Assembly: GCF_025574485.1 (NCBI RefSeq)
Contig: NZ_JAOBPO010000004.1
Span: 62,001-126,000, forward strand
Origin: Kordiimonas aquimaris
GTDB taxonomy: Bacteria; Pseudomonadota; Alphaproteobacteria; Sphingomonadales; Kordiimonadaceae
Direction of reading: 5' to 3'
DNA: 64,000 bases
The translations under genes were made by a program, and so were the position numbers. Shown piece by piece: positions 34,147-43,525 of the stretch. The first letter of the stretch is position 1, and the number at the start of each line of letters is the position of its first letter. The notes beneath the pieces were generated by a model. The model ran no database searches. It worked only from the letters and a program-made list of their open reading frames with translations, and was not told the origin of the DNA.

Positions 34147-34869
34147 ATGAGAAATTATCGACTTTTTTCAGTAATTTTACTGCTTATCACTGTTCATGTT
34201 TCCCCTGTTTTAGCATTAGAACCTACAATCATTGACCCAGAGCCAACATGCAGTGTTGCCGAAGGAGTAAATGAGTACGAAATTTTCCGTAAAGGAAAAG
34301 AAATCGGTACTCACCGTGTTTGTTTTGCAAAAATAAATGGCGAGTTTCACGTGATTGCTGAAACAAAAATGAAGGTGAAATTCCTGTTCATTACCGCGTA
34401 TCGGTATTGGTATGTTTCAAAGGAAATATACCGTGACGGCGAACTAAAGAGCCTTAAAGCTTACATTGATGATAATGGCAAAAAATGGTCCACTGCGGCA
34501 GTGCGTAATGCTGGCGGATTCCATATCGAAACTGATGAGATTGAAAATCATATAACCCAGGAGCTTTTTACTACAAATCACTGGGATAAAAATGTGATTA
34601 ATCATGAGCTTTTGTACAACACATTAACTGGTGAATTAAACGAGGTTTCGATCAATCCTTACATTGTTCCTGAAGGTGAGAACACCATTACACCCAGGAA
34701 ACTCCAGTATGATGACGCTAACATATACAACGTGCGCGGTGAGCTGGACATTAATTCAATATACGGCACAGATGGCAATTGGCTTGGTATGTATTTTACT
34801 CATAAAGACGGAAGTCTTATTGAGTTCAGGTGTAAGGATTGCCGCAATACACCGCCATCAATATCATAG
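34147..34869 (+). CDS. Secreted DUF6134-type protein
   Basis: A 240-residue protein with a signal peptide (residues ~1-24, ending SPVLA) and a beta-rich domain opening Y-E-I-F-R-K-G-K-E-I-G-T-H-R-V-C-F, typical of the DUF6134/DUF3108-like group of periplasmic proteins; later segments (MKVKFLFITAYRYWYVSKEI) repeat the strand pattern. Cysteines: one shortly after the cleavage site, one in HRVCF, and a terminal C-K-D-C pair. Function is unknown. It is downstream of the export genes on the same strand but 95 bp from its neighbour, so operon membership is uncertain. Confidence 0.75.
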   Translation: MRNYRLFSVILLLITVHVSPVLALEPTIIDPEPTCSVAEGVNEYEIFRKGKEIGTHRVCFAKINGEFHVIAETKMKVKFLFITAYRYWYVSKEIYRDGELKSLKAYIDDNGKKWSTAAVRNAGGFHIETDEIENHITQELFTTNHWDKNVINHELLYNTLTGELNEVSINPYIVPEGENTITPRKLQYDDANIYNVRGELDINSIYGTDGNWLGMYFTHKDGSLIEFRCKDCRNTPPSIS

Positions 34870-34928
34870 AAGTTTAAGCACTTAAGTAATACCTGAGATC
34901 GTTGGTCGGGTGTTACAAATGTGTTGTC

Positions 34929-35966
34929 TTATGCTTTGCGTTGCTTATGTGCCTCTGCGATCAGGCAAAATTCTTCAAATAGTAACTGAGCGCCTAATTG
35001 CGCGGTATTGCTTGTTGGGTCATACATAGGTGCAACCTCAACAACGTCGGCACCAATGACGTTCATGCCCATTAAGCCTCTTAAAAAATCAATGCCTTCG
35101 CGTGGTAGCAAGCCACCAACCTCCGGCGTTCCAGTGCCGGGTGCATAGGCCGGATCAAATCCGTCGACATCAATGGATACATACACTGGCATATCGCCGA
35201 TTAGGTCACGGGTTTTGTCAATTAATGCAGGTACGCCCATTTTCATAAAGTCTTCAATATGAACAACCGTCATACCGGACTCGTATGAAAATTCCCAAAT
35301 CACCTCACTTGCGCCGCGAATACCGATCTGAATTGTTTTTTCGGGGTCAAGTACACCGTCCAACACTGCCATGCGGAATGGACCACCGTGATGAAATTTC
35401 GAACCATCGAAAACGCCGCCTGTATCACAGTGTGCATCGATATGGATGAGTGCAACAGGTTCCTCAGCGCCTAATGCTTTGAGAATTGGGTAGGTGACCG
35501 AATGATCACCACCAACAGATAAGGGTATTATGCCTTTTGCTTTGATGTCTTTGTAGTAAGCCTCGATATCTTCCATGCTTTGATCAAGACTAAAGCGTGA
35601 GCGAAAGGGTACGTCGCCCACATCGGCAGCACGGCACATGGCTGATGGGATAACATCTGTTTGATGGTTATAAGGACCAATACGTTCTATATCACGCACA
35701 GCGCGTGGCCCTAAGCGGGCGCCTGGACGATTGGATACAGCGAGGTCCATTGGTATGCCAATTACAGCAACATCAAGGTTATCCATTGATTGTTGTTCAG
35801 GCAGGTCCATAAATGTGGAGATGCCGCTGTATGGTTTTGGTCGCGAGCCATCATGTTCATCGCCAGCAATCTGTTGGGCAATATCTTTGTATTTTTCGCT
35901 TTGATTATCGAAAACGCCTTTGCCATCATATTTTGCGCGCAAGCGATCGAGTTTGCTGCTGGTCAT
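34929..35966 (-). CDS. Agmatinase/ureohydrolase-family protein
   Basis: A 345-residue arginase-fold hydrolase with the full binuclear manganese set: G-G-D-H-S, H-I-D-A-H-C-D-T-G and S-I-D-V-D-G-F-D-P-A-Y-A-P-G-T-G-T-P-E. The N-terminal ~45 residues form an extension common in agmatinase-like enzymes of alphaproteobacteria. It releases urea from a guanidino compound, probably agmatine, but guanidinobutyrate or guanidinopropionate hydrolases look the same at this level. It lies 110 bp downstream of ribBX on the same strand. Confidence 0.88.
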   Translation of the reverse strand: MTSSKLDRLRAKYDGKGVFDNQSEKYKDIAQQIAGDEHDGSRPKPYSGISTFMDLPEQQSMDNLDVAVIGIPMDLAVSNRPGARLGPRAVRDIERIGPYNHQTDVIPSAMCRAADVGDVPFRSRFSLDQSMEDIEAYYKDIKAKGIIPLSVGGDHSVTYPILKALGAEEPVALIHIDAHCDTGGVFDGSKFHHGGPFRMAVLDGVLDPEKTIQIGIRGASEVIWEFSYESGMTVVHIEDFMKMGVPALIDKTRDLIGDMPVYVSIDVDGFDPAYAPGTGTPEVGGLLPREGIDFLRGLMGMNVIGADVVEVAPMYDPTSNTAQLGAQLLFEEFCLIAEAHKQRKA

Positions 35967-36076
35967 GATGCTGGTCTCCTGATTTTATGTATTAAAGCTT
36001 TCTCGCGTATAATGGCGTCAATATCATCACATAGCCGGTTGACGCAGGCAAATGTATTGTTGTCAGTACATGCTTA

Positions 36077-37228
36077 TCAGGCTTCAACGAGAGGAATTTG
36101 ATCAACAATCTCGAGGCCGAAGCTGTGAACGCCTGTGTAAACATATTCACTGCTTGCCAGAATACGCAATTTGCGTGCACCCAAATCCCGAATGATTTGT
36201 GAACCAATGCCGGTTTCGCGCCATGATTTGGTTGTACCGCCCTCAGAGGCTTTCTTGCGATGGTTTGCCACATCTTCTTTGGAAGGAAACACGCTTTGCG
36301 TGGCTTCATAATCCATCTGATTGCTAAGCATAACCAGAATGCCACACTCGGCTTCCATGATTGCCTGCATTGCCAGATCGAAACTATCTAATACTATGTC
36401 TGACTTGTACCCAATCAGATCAAGAATACCACGTAAACGGTGTACTCTTACCAATGTTGGTTTTTCCCTGTCTGGTGCACCTTTTACAAATGCCATATGC
36501 CGTGTGCCATCAATCGGCGAAATATATTGGACTGCGCGTAGTTTACCGTAACGCGTCTCTACGATGTCATCAGCGATGCGTTCGACAAGCTTGTCGCGTG
36601 CACGGCGGTATTCGATTAATTGGCCGATAGTGATAAATGGAATATTATGATCTTTGGAAAACTGAGCCAGTTCAGGCGTTTTCATCATAACGCCTTTATC
36701 ATTCATCATTTCGCAAATTGCCGCGGCAGGCTTTATGCCTGACAATAATGATAGATCGACCGCAGCTTCGGTGTGACCCGCACGCATTAGTACACCACCA
36801 GGGCGTGCCATCAGCGGGAATATATGCCCAGGACGTAGAAAGTCCTCACCGGTCAGTGTTTCGTCTGCAAGTGCGCGAATTGTTGCTGCCCGGTCAGCTG
36901 CGGATACGCCAGTTGTGGTACCTGCTTTTGCATCAACTGTTACGGTAAACGCAGTGCCATGTGCATCGGTGTTTTTTTGCACCATTTGCTCTAATTCAAG
37001 CGCTTCGAGACGCTCTCCTTGCATAGGCACGCAAACAATACCTGTACTATGGCGCAGCAGGAATGCGATGTTTTCTTCAGTGGCAAATTCAGCGCCAATG
37101 ATCAGATCGCCTTCGTTTTCGCGGTCTTCATTATCTGTTACAATAACAAAGCTACCCTTGGAAAACGCTTCTAACGCAGCATTGATGGATGCATATTCTA
37201 CGTCTGTCGTTTTTGAAATATCTGTCAT
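36077..37228 (-). CDS. ribB: 3,4-dihydroxy-2-butanone-4-phosphate synthase with degenerate RibA-like half (RibBX)
   Basis: A 383-residue protein. Residues ~10-210 are a complete RibB domain (D-R-E-N-E-G-D-L, H-S-T-G-I-V-C-V-P, GHIFPLMARPGGVLMRAGHTEA), which makes the four-carbon riboflavin precursor from ribulose-5-phosphate. The C-terminal half is RibA-like but lacks the zinc cysteines and G-S-R-R-C-D-C-G segment of GTP cyclohydrolase II, reading RVHRLRGILDLIGYKSDIV instead. This is the RibBX form known in rhizobia, where the second half has no cyclohydrolase activity. I saw no FMN riboswitch upstream, only a CGTCAA-N6-TTGACG dyad. Confidence 0.92.
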   Translation of the reverse strand: MTDISKTTDVEYASINAALEAFSKGSFVIVTDNEDRENEGDLIIGAEFATEENIAFLLRHSTGIVCVPMQGERLEALELEQMVQKNTDAHGTAFTVTVDAKAGTTTGVSAADRAATIRALADETLTGEDFLRPGHIFPLMARPGGVLMRAGHTEAAVDLSLLSGIKPAAAICEMMNDKGVMMKTPELAQFSKDHNIPFITIGQLIEYRRARDKLVERIADDIVETRYGKLRAVQYISPIDGTRHMAFVKGAPDREKPTLVRVHRLRGILDLIGYKSDIVLDSFDLAMQAIMEAECGILVMLSNQMDYEATQSVFPSKEDVANHRKKASEGGTTKSWRETGIGSQIIRDLGARKLRILASSEYVYTGVHSFGLEIVDQIPLVEA

Positions 37229-37318
37229 GGCTTACTCTTCCAGCGAATAATGCGATCTGATTATGCAGCCAGTATGGTTGGCGGCTATACTTGAAGCATG
37301 TGGTTCGATTTAGCGTTA

Positions 37319-37336
37319 CGTCAAGCACAGTTGACG
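37319..37336. promoter_or_regulatory. Inverted repeat upstream of ribBX
   Basis: Dyad CGTCAA-GCACAG-TTGACG in the 190-bp gap between ribBX and the PfkB kinase, both on the minus strand. The arm polarity is opposite to the Fnr boxes and the spacer is 6 bp, so it belongs to some other regulator if functional. Confidence 0.35.
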
Positions 37337-37418
37337 CTATGTTTTCGCATGCTTTAACCACGCAAATGAATAGCCCGCAAGGTTCTTTTGCTATGCTACC
37401 AATCATTGGATGCTGTCT

Positions 37419-38516
37419 TTATTTAACCGGCCACATCTGGATATCCTGGCAGACATCAATATCTTCGATATCTTTTCTATGCATCAGCCCTGTCATTGTA
37501 TCTGTTTCAGTGACAACAGAGGCTGCGTTGGTATTGGCGCGTGTTAATGCTTTTTCAGGAGAAATCCCTGTGGCTAATTGCGCCGCAAGCGTGGATGCGA
37601 AAGCATCCCCAGCGCCTGCTGTGCCTTTCAGTTTCACTTTTCGAGGCGGTACATGATAGATGGTTTCACTGTTCATCAGATAGGCGCCGTCTGCGCCGTC
37701 TGTAACTGCAACATATGTAACGCCAGCACTTAAAATAGCATTTATTGTATCAACAAGGGATGCGGAAAGTGCGCCAACTTTTAACCCGGTTTTGAGAAGA
37801 TTAGGTAAAGGTTTGTCACCGCTAGTAGCTGCGTGCGAGGTATGTTTGGTGATTTTATCGGCCAAATAAGGAAATAGCGCCAGTAGTTCCACTTTGTTGA
37901 GCGTAAGCAAGTTAACGTCGTTAATGACGCGCATGAAGTCTTCCGGCCGTGAGCTTAGCTGCCGAATACCTGGATTAGTGGCAATGAAAGAGCCTGCTAA
38001 CCTTGCTTTTGATACAATTGAAGGGAAACAGTCTGCGCTGTCGTCTGAAAGTGGGGCAATATAAACAAGATCGCTGCCATTAAACGGTGCGTCGATAAGT
38101 ATTTGCTCATTTAAACGCGTATTAGCCCCCCGATGTGTAAAGATTGCTGCATTATGGTCGTGTGCAGAAATCAATACCCCAATACCTGTATCATATCCGT
38201 CAATTGAGATTAATGTATTGGTGTTTACATTTTCTTCCAGCAAGCGCTCTTTGATCTTCTTGGCATTTAAGTCGCGCCCGGTAAGAGACAGTATGCGTGC
38301 AGAAACACCTTGCCGTGCCATTGAAACACTGACATTTGCAGCGCCACCACCAATGAATGTGCTGATTTTATCAGCTTCTATTTTACGGCCTTGCTCCAGC
38401 ATCAAAAATGATGTTGTCGCGTTTTGCATGGTGACACGCTCGATTGCCTGGGATGCAATTGAAGTGATGATATCAATAGTTACACTGCCGAAAACAAGAG
38501 CGTTCAATGGTTTCAC
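37419..38516 (-). CDS. PfkB-family carbohydrate/nucleoside kinase
   Basis: A 365-residue ribokinase-fold kinase: the first signature (FIGGGAANVSVSMARQGVSA) and the second signature with catalytic Asp and anion hole (K-G-T-A-G-A-G-D-A-F-A-S-T) are intact. An insertion of about 30 residues (LADKITKHTSHAATSGDKPL region) is unusual. The substrate could be a sugar, pseudouridine or another nucleoside; I cannot decide. It is divergent from a PLP dehydratase gene, with a 20-bp near-perfect palindrome in the shared 120-bp region. Confidence 0.85.
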   Translation of the reverse strand: MKPLNALVFGSVTIDIITSIASQAIERVTMQNATTSFLMLEQGRKIEADKISTFIGGGAANVSVSMARQGVSARILSLTGRDLNAKKIKERLLEENVNTNTLISIDGYDTGIGVLISAHDHNAAIFTHRGANTRLNEQILIDAPFNGSDLVYIAPLSDDSADCFPSIVSKARLAGSFIATNPGIRQLSSRPEDFMRVINDVNLLTLNKVELLALFPYLADKITKHTSHAATSGDKPLPNLLKTGLKVGALSASLVDTINAILSAGVTYVAVTDGADGAYLMNSETIYHVPPRKVKLKGTAGAGDAFASTLAAQLATGISPEKALTRANTNAASVVTETDTMTGLMHRKDIEDIDVCQDIQMWPVK

Positions 38517-38566
38517 AGCTGTATTCCGATCTGGTTGGAGTGTTGCAATAAGCGAAAAGCTAGTTG

Positions 38567-38586
38567 CTTTTTAAGCGCTTTAAAAG
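38567..38586. promoter_or_regulatory. 20-bp near-perfect palindrome between kinase and dehydratase genes
   Basis: CTTTTTAAGCGCTTTAAAAG has only one mismatched base pair between its two 10-bp halves. The centre AAGCGCTT resembles LacI-family operator cores. It lies 51 bp from the kinase start and 51 bp from the dehydratase start, the expected place for a shared operator. Confidence 0.5.
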
Positions 38587-38636
38587 CCATTCTGTTGCAA
38601 GGTAGTGCAAAGTGTACAACGCGAAAAGGGTAAGCA

Positions 38637-39629
38637 ATGAAAAATACTGCCAATGGCCACAGCGCGGGCAAGCTTGTGTCAGATTCTGCAGTGCGGTCAG
38701 AAGCTGCACGTACAAGGATTAAGCCCTACATATATGAAACCCCTTTGTTACCTTCCCAGCAAAACTCTGCTGGCTGCAAAGGTGGTTTACATTTCAAGGC
38801 TGAAAATTTCCAGTTAACTGGCTCATTTAAAATTCGTGGCGCAACGTCAAAAATGACGTCCTTATCAGATAAGCAGCCTATCATTACTGCTTCGTCAGGT
38901 AACCACGGTATTGCTTGTGCCCGCGCAGCTACCGCTATTGGACAAGAGCTCACAATTGTGCTGCCGGAAACCGTTGCACGGGCAAAACTTGAAGCTATTC
39001 AGTCCATGGGCACAAACGTTGTGCTTTTTGGTGCAGAGTCAGGGCAGGCAGAGCTACATGCCCGAGCACTGGCGGAAGAAAAAGGCCATATCTATGTCTC
39101 GCCCTATAACGACAATGAAATTATTGCCGGGCAAGGTACCATTGGCCTTGAGCTGTTAGAGCAAGCCGATCATATCGATAATATCTTTATCTCCCTTGGC
39201 GGTGGTGGGCTCGTTAGTGGTATAGGTGCTGTTCTTAAGACGCACTCCCCTAAAACAAGAGTAATAGGGGTCGCTGCAGATCATTCTTGTGCTCTTGCTG
39301 CGTCAATCGCAGCTGGTAAAGTTGTTGAAACTGAACATAAACAAACCCTCGCTGATGGTGTGGCTGGCGGTGTTGACGAGGGCAGCCTGACATTGCCTCT
39401 GGCAATGTCTGTAATTGACCGTGTGGTTCATTGTTCGGAAGACCAGATTGCAAGTGCTGTAGGTGTGATGGCCAATTTAGAAAATCAACTTGTAGAAGGT
39501 GCGGCGGCTTTAGCATTAGCAGGTCTTACAGCTATACAGGAAGAATGTGAGGGTCAGGTAAATGTGGTGTTGCTATGTGGTGCAAATTACGACCATGATA
39601 CAATATTGCCGCTGATAAACAAGAAATAA
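38637..39629 (+). CDS. Threonine/serine dehydratase-family PLP enzyme
   Basis: A 330-residue fold-type II PLP enzyme. The lysine motif G-S-F-K-I-R-G-A, the substrate loop A-S-S-G-N-H-G-I-A and the phosphate-binding loop S-L-G-G-G-G-L-V-S-G-I-G are all present. Length and the missing C-terminal ACT domain match catabolic threonine/serine dehydratases or the EutB-type hydroxyectoine dehydratase. It probably deaminates a hydroxy-amino acid to a keto acid. It is followed after 8 bp by the CadC-like regulator gene, which is likely co-transcribed. Confidence 0.85.
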   Translation: MKNTANGHSAGKLVSDSAVRSEAARTRIKPYIYETPLLPSQQNSAGCKGGLHFKAENFQLTGSFKIRGATSKMTSLSDKQPIITASSGNHGIACARAATAIGQELTIVLPETVARAKLEAIQSMGTNVVLFGAESGQAELHARALAEEKGHIYVSPYNDNEIIAGQGTIGLELLEQADHIDNIFISLGGGGLVSGIGAVLKTHSPKTRVIGVAADHSCALAASIAAGKVVETEHKQTLADGVAGGVDEGSLTLPLAMSVIDRVVHCSEDQIASAVGVMANLENQLVEGAAALALAGLTAIQEECEGQVNVVLLCGANYDHDTILPLINKK

Positions 39630-39637
39630 AAGTTAGA

Positions 39638-41464
39638 ATGGGCATGGGAAAACGCATAATATTTGGTGACTTTTGTTTCGATAAAGAGAAGCTTGAGCTA
39701 TGGCGAAACGGTGAAAGTGTGCCGCTTAAACTTCAACCTGCACGCTTGTTGTTGGTTCTGCTTGAAAATGCACCGAAGACAGTCTCCCGGCAGGATATAC
39801 AAGACCGGATATGGGATAATGGTACAACGGTTGAGTTTGAGCATGGCCTGAACGCTTGTGTTAACCAACTACGTGCCGCACTTGGTGATACAGCCCGTGA
39901 CCCCAAGTTCATTAAAACATTACCTAAACGCGGGTATCAATTTGTTGCTGATGTAACAATAGATGGCTCTAAGAAATCGGATGTATTTAATCATGGATAC
40001 ACGGCACTTGTTGCATGTGGGCTGCTGGTGATTGCTGGTTTATTTTATTGGATGCAGGATACACCGAAGCTTACGCGTATTTATGTTGCACCTGTGGTGA
40101 TTGAGGGAGATGCACACCGCGAACTGGATAGTATCGTTCAATATGCTCTGCGGTTAGGGACTGTTGACCGGCTTGCAAGTGAAAACCTTGAGATTATACA
40201 AACATTAAATGGTGTCAGTTTATGGAAAGATCTCGACCCAAGCATGTCGCAGTTAAACATTGATTATAGCTTGTTTATCAGTGTTTCGCCCCAGCCTTCA
40301 GGGTCATATCAGTTAGACGCAAATGTGATCAATGCAAAAGCAGGCACCATATTTGATCATCAAATCTTTCGCGCCGATACGCTGGATGTGAAAAGCTTGT
40401 CTGATCTGTCTGATCAGATTGCACGGTGGTCTGCGAAGTTGTTTGGCTCTAATGCTACTCAGATGCCGCAGCCCTATGAAGAACATTTGCCTGCCTATTA
40501 TGATGCGATGGTGCGTGCGCAGCGTGCATTTCAAATTGGTGACCCTGAAACACTTAAAGATAGTCTGAAGTGGTTTGATACGGCATTAAGCCTGAGTGCT
40601 AATTCTGTTGATGCCAAAGGAGGCAAGGCATTAACACTGGCATTGCTTGCTGGGCGGGAAGGGTTTCCTGTTGCTGATACATATACGCAAGCATTAACTT
40701 TGACGGAAGAGATCAGGATAGCAGCTGGCCCAACGGTGCATTCTGAATTAGTGCGTGGATTTATTTTCCTTTATCATGACTGGGATATTGAACGTTCGAA
40801 GCGTGCATTTGATATTGCGGTGGAATTAGCACCGGGTAACGCTGTTGTTCATTCCTGGCGTGCTGCCACATTAGCTGCTGCTGGTGATGCAACTGCTGCA
40901 GCAAGTGCAGCAGATATTGCGGTACAGCTTGACCCGCTATCTATGTCGATAACGTCAGATCGATGTTGGTATCTGGGTGCTGCAAAGCGAAATACAGAAG
41001 CTGTAACAGCGTGTAACTGGGTGCTGGAGTTATCGCCAGGGCATAATTGGGCGCAGATTGGTTTGGTTGCTGCGCTGGAAAGGTTAGGGCGACACGGCGA
41101 AGCTCTTGATATACTTATGTCTATTCTACCGAGTATGACCGAGCACAAAAAAGAAGCGGATACTGATAAATTAGACATTGATGCGTACACTGATAATAAA
41201 GCTGCTTACCGAGCTATTTTTTGTGAGATAGCAGAGAGATTGAAACCTCGTGTTGAAGCTGGCCAGTTTCCGTCTGCGCAAATGGCGGCATTTATGGCCC
41301 AATGCGGGCAATATGACCAGACTGCACATTTTCTAGAACAAGCAATGCGTGGTGGAGAGTCCGGTGTGCTTTTTTATCAGGTTGACCCAAGGTTTGATGA
41401 ATTTAGGGAAGATCCAATATCAAAGAATGTCGATATGACGATCAAAAAACGAGGTATTCTTTGA
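39638..41464 (+). CDS. CadC/ToxR-like membrane transcriptional regulator with periplasmic TPR domain
   Basis: A 608-residue one-component regulator: an OmpR-type winged helix in the cytoplasm (residues ~8-105, ending KTLPKRGYQFVADV), a single transmembrane helix (~122-142, YTALVACGLLVIAGLFYWMQ) and a large periplasmic part. The latter holds an alpha/beta domain followed by TPR-like helical repeats (~300-560). Such proteins sense a periplasmic or membrane signal and bind DNA directly. Translation could start at codon 1 or 3 (MGMGKR). Genes downstream encode secreted proteins that may be its targets (inference). Confidence 0.87.
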   Translation: MGMGKRIIFGDFCFDKEKLELWRNGESVPLKLQPARLLLVLLENAPKTVSRQDIQDRIWDNGTTVEFEHGLNACVNQLRAALGDTARDPKFIKTLPKRGYQFVADVTIDGSKKSDVFNHGYTALVACGLLVIAGLFYWMQDTPKLTRIYVAPVVIEGDAHRELDSIVQYALRLGTVDRLASENLEIIQTLNGVSLWKDLDPSMSQLNIDYSLFISVSPQPSGSYQLDANVINAKAGTIFDHQIFRADTLDVKSLSDLSDQIARWSAKLFGSNATQMPQPYEEHLPAYYDAMVRAQRAFQIGDPETLKDSLKWFDTALSLSANSVDAKGGKALTLALLAGREGFPVADTYTQALTLTEEIRIAAGPTVHSELVRGFIFLYHDWDIERSKRAFDIAVELAPGNAVVHSWRAATLAAAGDATAAASAADIAVQLDPLSMSITSDRCWYLGAAKRNTEAVTACNWVLELSPGHNWAQIGLVAALERLGRHGEALDILMSILPSMTEHKKEADTDKLDIDAYTDNKAAYRAIFCEIAERLKPRVEAGQFPSAQMAAFMAQCGQYDQTAHFLEQAMRGGESGVLFYQVDPRFDEFREDPISKNVDMTIKKRGIL

Positions 41465-41587
41465 TTTTTGATTATTTGTTCAAGCATTAAATGTTTTTTT
41501 GAGGTTTTTTGAGAACGAATGACTTCGTTTATATAGTCATGTAAGTCAGCATTTCTGTGGATCTAATACACCACGGAAAGAACTCTT

Positions 41588-42457
41588 ATGATCTCAAGTC
41601 AGGCAACCTCACGTATTACTGTTTTTAGTTTTATGCTTAGTCTAGTGCTTTGTACAAGTTTCAATGCTCAGACCTTGGCTGTTGTGCAATACCCTGAAAA
41701 CCATAAGGATGTCTGTTATCAAACACAGGCTTGCTATAGCGTTCCTGTCGGTTCGAGCGATGTCAATTCTGATCGTCTAAAGCCTTATTCAGCAAAATGG
41801 ACACAATTAGTAAGAGACGAGGGTCAATTCGTCAGCACGCCAGTGGTTTTTGAAGAAACATTATCACTGGATGAAGACGGCAATTGGTTGCATACGCAAA
41901 CGGTGACAACAGGCGGCGTACTGAATGGTAGTGGTATACGTACCTTGGATAGGCAAACATTAGAAGTTCTAAGCTTAGAGTTGTTGTTCCAAAACCCGGC
42001 AGAAGGTCAGCCATCAAAAGTGTACTACGATCTTACTGAAACGGAGTTTGCGGCTGACGTAACATTTGCTGACGGGCGGAAGCAAAAAGGCCAAAGTCGC
42101 TTCAAAGCTATTCCAATGTTTGATGGTCAAATCGCGGGCGTAACAATTGCAGCACTACCATTAAAGCAGGGCTATTCAGCGACGCTACCGATGATTATTC
42201 CTAATTTAGGTGTTTACTGGATTGAGGTAACCGTTGTTAGCAGGCGGAAGATAGCTGCTGGGCAACGTAGTGATATTGATGTCTGGGAAGTGGAAGCTCA
42301 TTGGTTGAATCTGACGGACGGCGATATATACCCTTCCGGTCGTGATGGGTCGGGCGGTGTGTATTATATTGCCGCAATTCCTGAGCCTGGCATGCCGCAT
42401 GTAATTGAATATGCAAACGACACAAGTGTTATTTCTTGGGACGGTATTATTCGCTGA
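41588..42457 (+). CDS. Secreted hypothetical protein (289 residues)
   Basis: A signal peptide (residues ~1-28, ending SFNAQT) precedes a beta-rich domain of ~260 residues with two cysteines near the N terminus (DVCYQTQACYS), likely a disulfide. Segments such as SGIRTLDRQTLEVLSLELLF and SRFKAIPMFDGQIAGVTIAALP recall DUF3108-like periplasmic proteins, which often read out a 'true product' of hydrolysis or binding; I cannot assign the family. It precedes a second secreted gene of the same length by 62 bp, and the pair may be distant paralogues. Confidence 0.72.
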   Translation: MISSQATSRITVFSFMLSLVLCTSFNAQTLAVVQYPENHKDVCYQTQACYSVPVGSSDVNSDRLKPYSAKWTQLVRDEGQFVSTPVVFEETLSLDEDGNWLHTQTVTTGGVLNGSGIRTLDRQTLEVLSLELLFQNPAEGQPSKVYYDLTETEFAADVTFADGRKQKGQSRFKAIPMFDGQIAGVTIAALPLKQGYSATLPMIIPNLGVYWIEVTVVSRRKIAAGQRSDIDVWEVEAHWLNLTDGDIYPSGRDGSGGVYYIAAIPEPGMPHVIEYANDTSVISWDGIIR

Positions 42458-42519
42458 TTCAAGCTGATGCCTCCAAGTTACGTTCCATTGATTTTCGTTC
42501 ATAAATAAGGACTATTTCT

Positions 42520-43386
42520 ATGAGATTAGAATTTTTCCATACTTTCAGAAATGCAGTATTCATGTCTTGGATTGTTGTTTGTGGGGTAGGTAACGTTGCA
42601 TCGGCGCAAACGCGGCTTTCAATAGAAAACTTCGCCAACGCAGAAGAATGGCCAGTGTATTCTGCAGGTGAGATTAAGTTGAACAACGACAAGATCGGAA
42701 ACTTTCGCGTTGCTTATGATGGCATTTTTCAGTCGCCTGAAGGGCCACTCAAACTTGCTACATATATTGATGTATCGGATGTAATGTACAAAGGCATTCC
42801 GGCACAATGGATGCAGTGGTCGTTTACGAGCGAAGAAGAAGGCGGAGATGGTGTACCCAATCTGGATTTGCTGATCATGGACAAGAAAACAGGTGGTTTA
42901 CGGTTTCGCATGTTACCAGCAGGTCAAGGCAGTGACGAATGGGACCATTTATACAACTTTATCGGCGTTAGCTCGGAAGCGATGAAAAGAACGGTATTCC
43001 TGGAAGATGGTTCTGCACAAACAGAAAAGGTAAAAATTGATAATTCAGTCTTTGATTTTGGAGGATTGCCTTTTGTGCTGCCCTTTATGGATTTGAAGCC
43101 GGGTCAAGGTATGCGCCTCAATGCGTATCAGCAATCGGGTGCGGGTGGTATTCAATTTTTGGATGTTAAAGTTATTGGGCCTGCAGAAGTTGTCGATACA
43201 AAAGGCGCCCGCTATAATGTACTGGAAGTGCAAACCGCAGCACCCAGCCGCACTTCCATAATCAGCTTCTATGTTTCCGATAAGGCTCCATATTTTTATG
43301 GATGGGATTACCGTAAGGTTGAAGATGGTACATCGCTTTTTAAGATGATTTACCGTGGATATGTGCGAACAGAGATCGCCAGTTAA
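42520..43386 (+). CDS. Secreted hypothetical protein (288 residues)
   Basis: A long signal peptide (residues ~1-32, ending NVASAQ) and a beta-rich mature domain with W-P-V-Y-S-A-G-E-I-K and SRTSIISFYVSDKAPYFYGW segments. Length and general build match the preceding gene (both contain a 'hydrolysed substrate'-type DUF3108-like pattern of alternating strands), but sequence identity by eye is low. No catalytic motif is recognised and function is unknown. Confidence 0.7.
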   Translation: MRLEFFHTFRNAVFMSWIVVCGVGNVASAQTRLSIENFANAEEWPVYSAGEIKLNNDKIGNFRVAYDGIFQSPEGPLKLATYIDVSDVMYKGIPAQWMQWSFTSEEEGGDGVPNLDLLIMDKKTGGLRFRMLPAGQGSDEWDHLYNFIGVSSEAMKRTVFLEDGSAQTEKVKIDNSVFDFGGLPFVLPFMDLKPGQGMRLNAYQQSGAGGIQFLDVKVIGPAEVVDTKGARYNVLEVQTAAPSRTSIISFYVSDKAPYFYGWDYRKVEDGTSLFKMIYRGYVRTEIAS

Positions 43387-43525
43387 ACTTGTTTTGGTTG
43401 TTGAGCCCTTCCTTACTATTTGAAAGTAAAAAAGAATTTATTTTTTATATTTTCATGATGCCTGTTTCTATCTTTGTCGGTGATATATTTCTAGTAGATG
43501 GAAAATATATTAGGAAGGCTCTTTC

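Noticed and set aside
37229-37418. FMN riboswitch expected before a ribB gene
   Set aside because: I read the minus strand of this gap and found none of the conserved RFN segments (AGGGCRGGGTGAAATTCCC-like start or CCGGCGGT).
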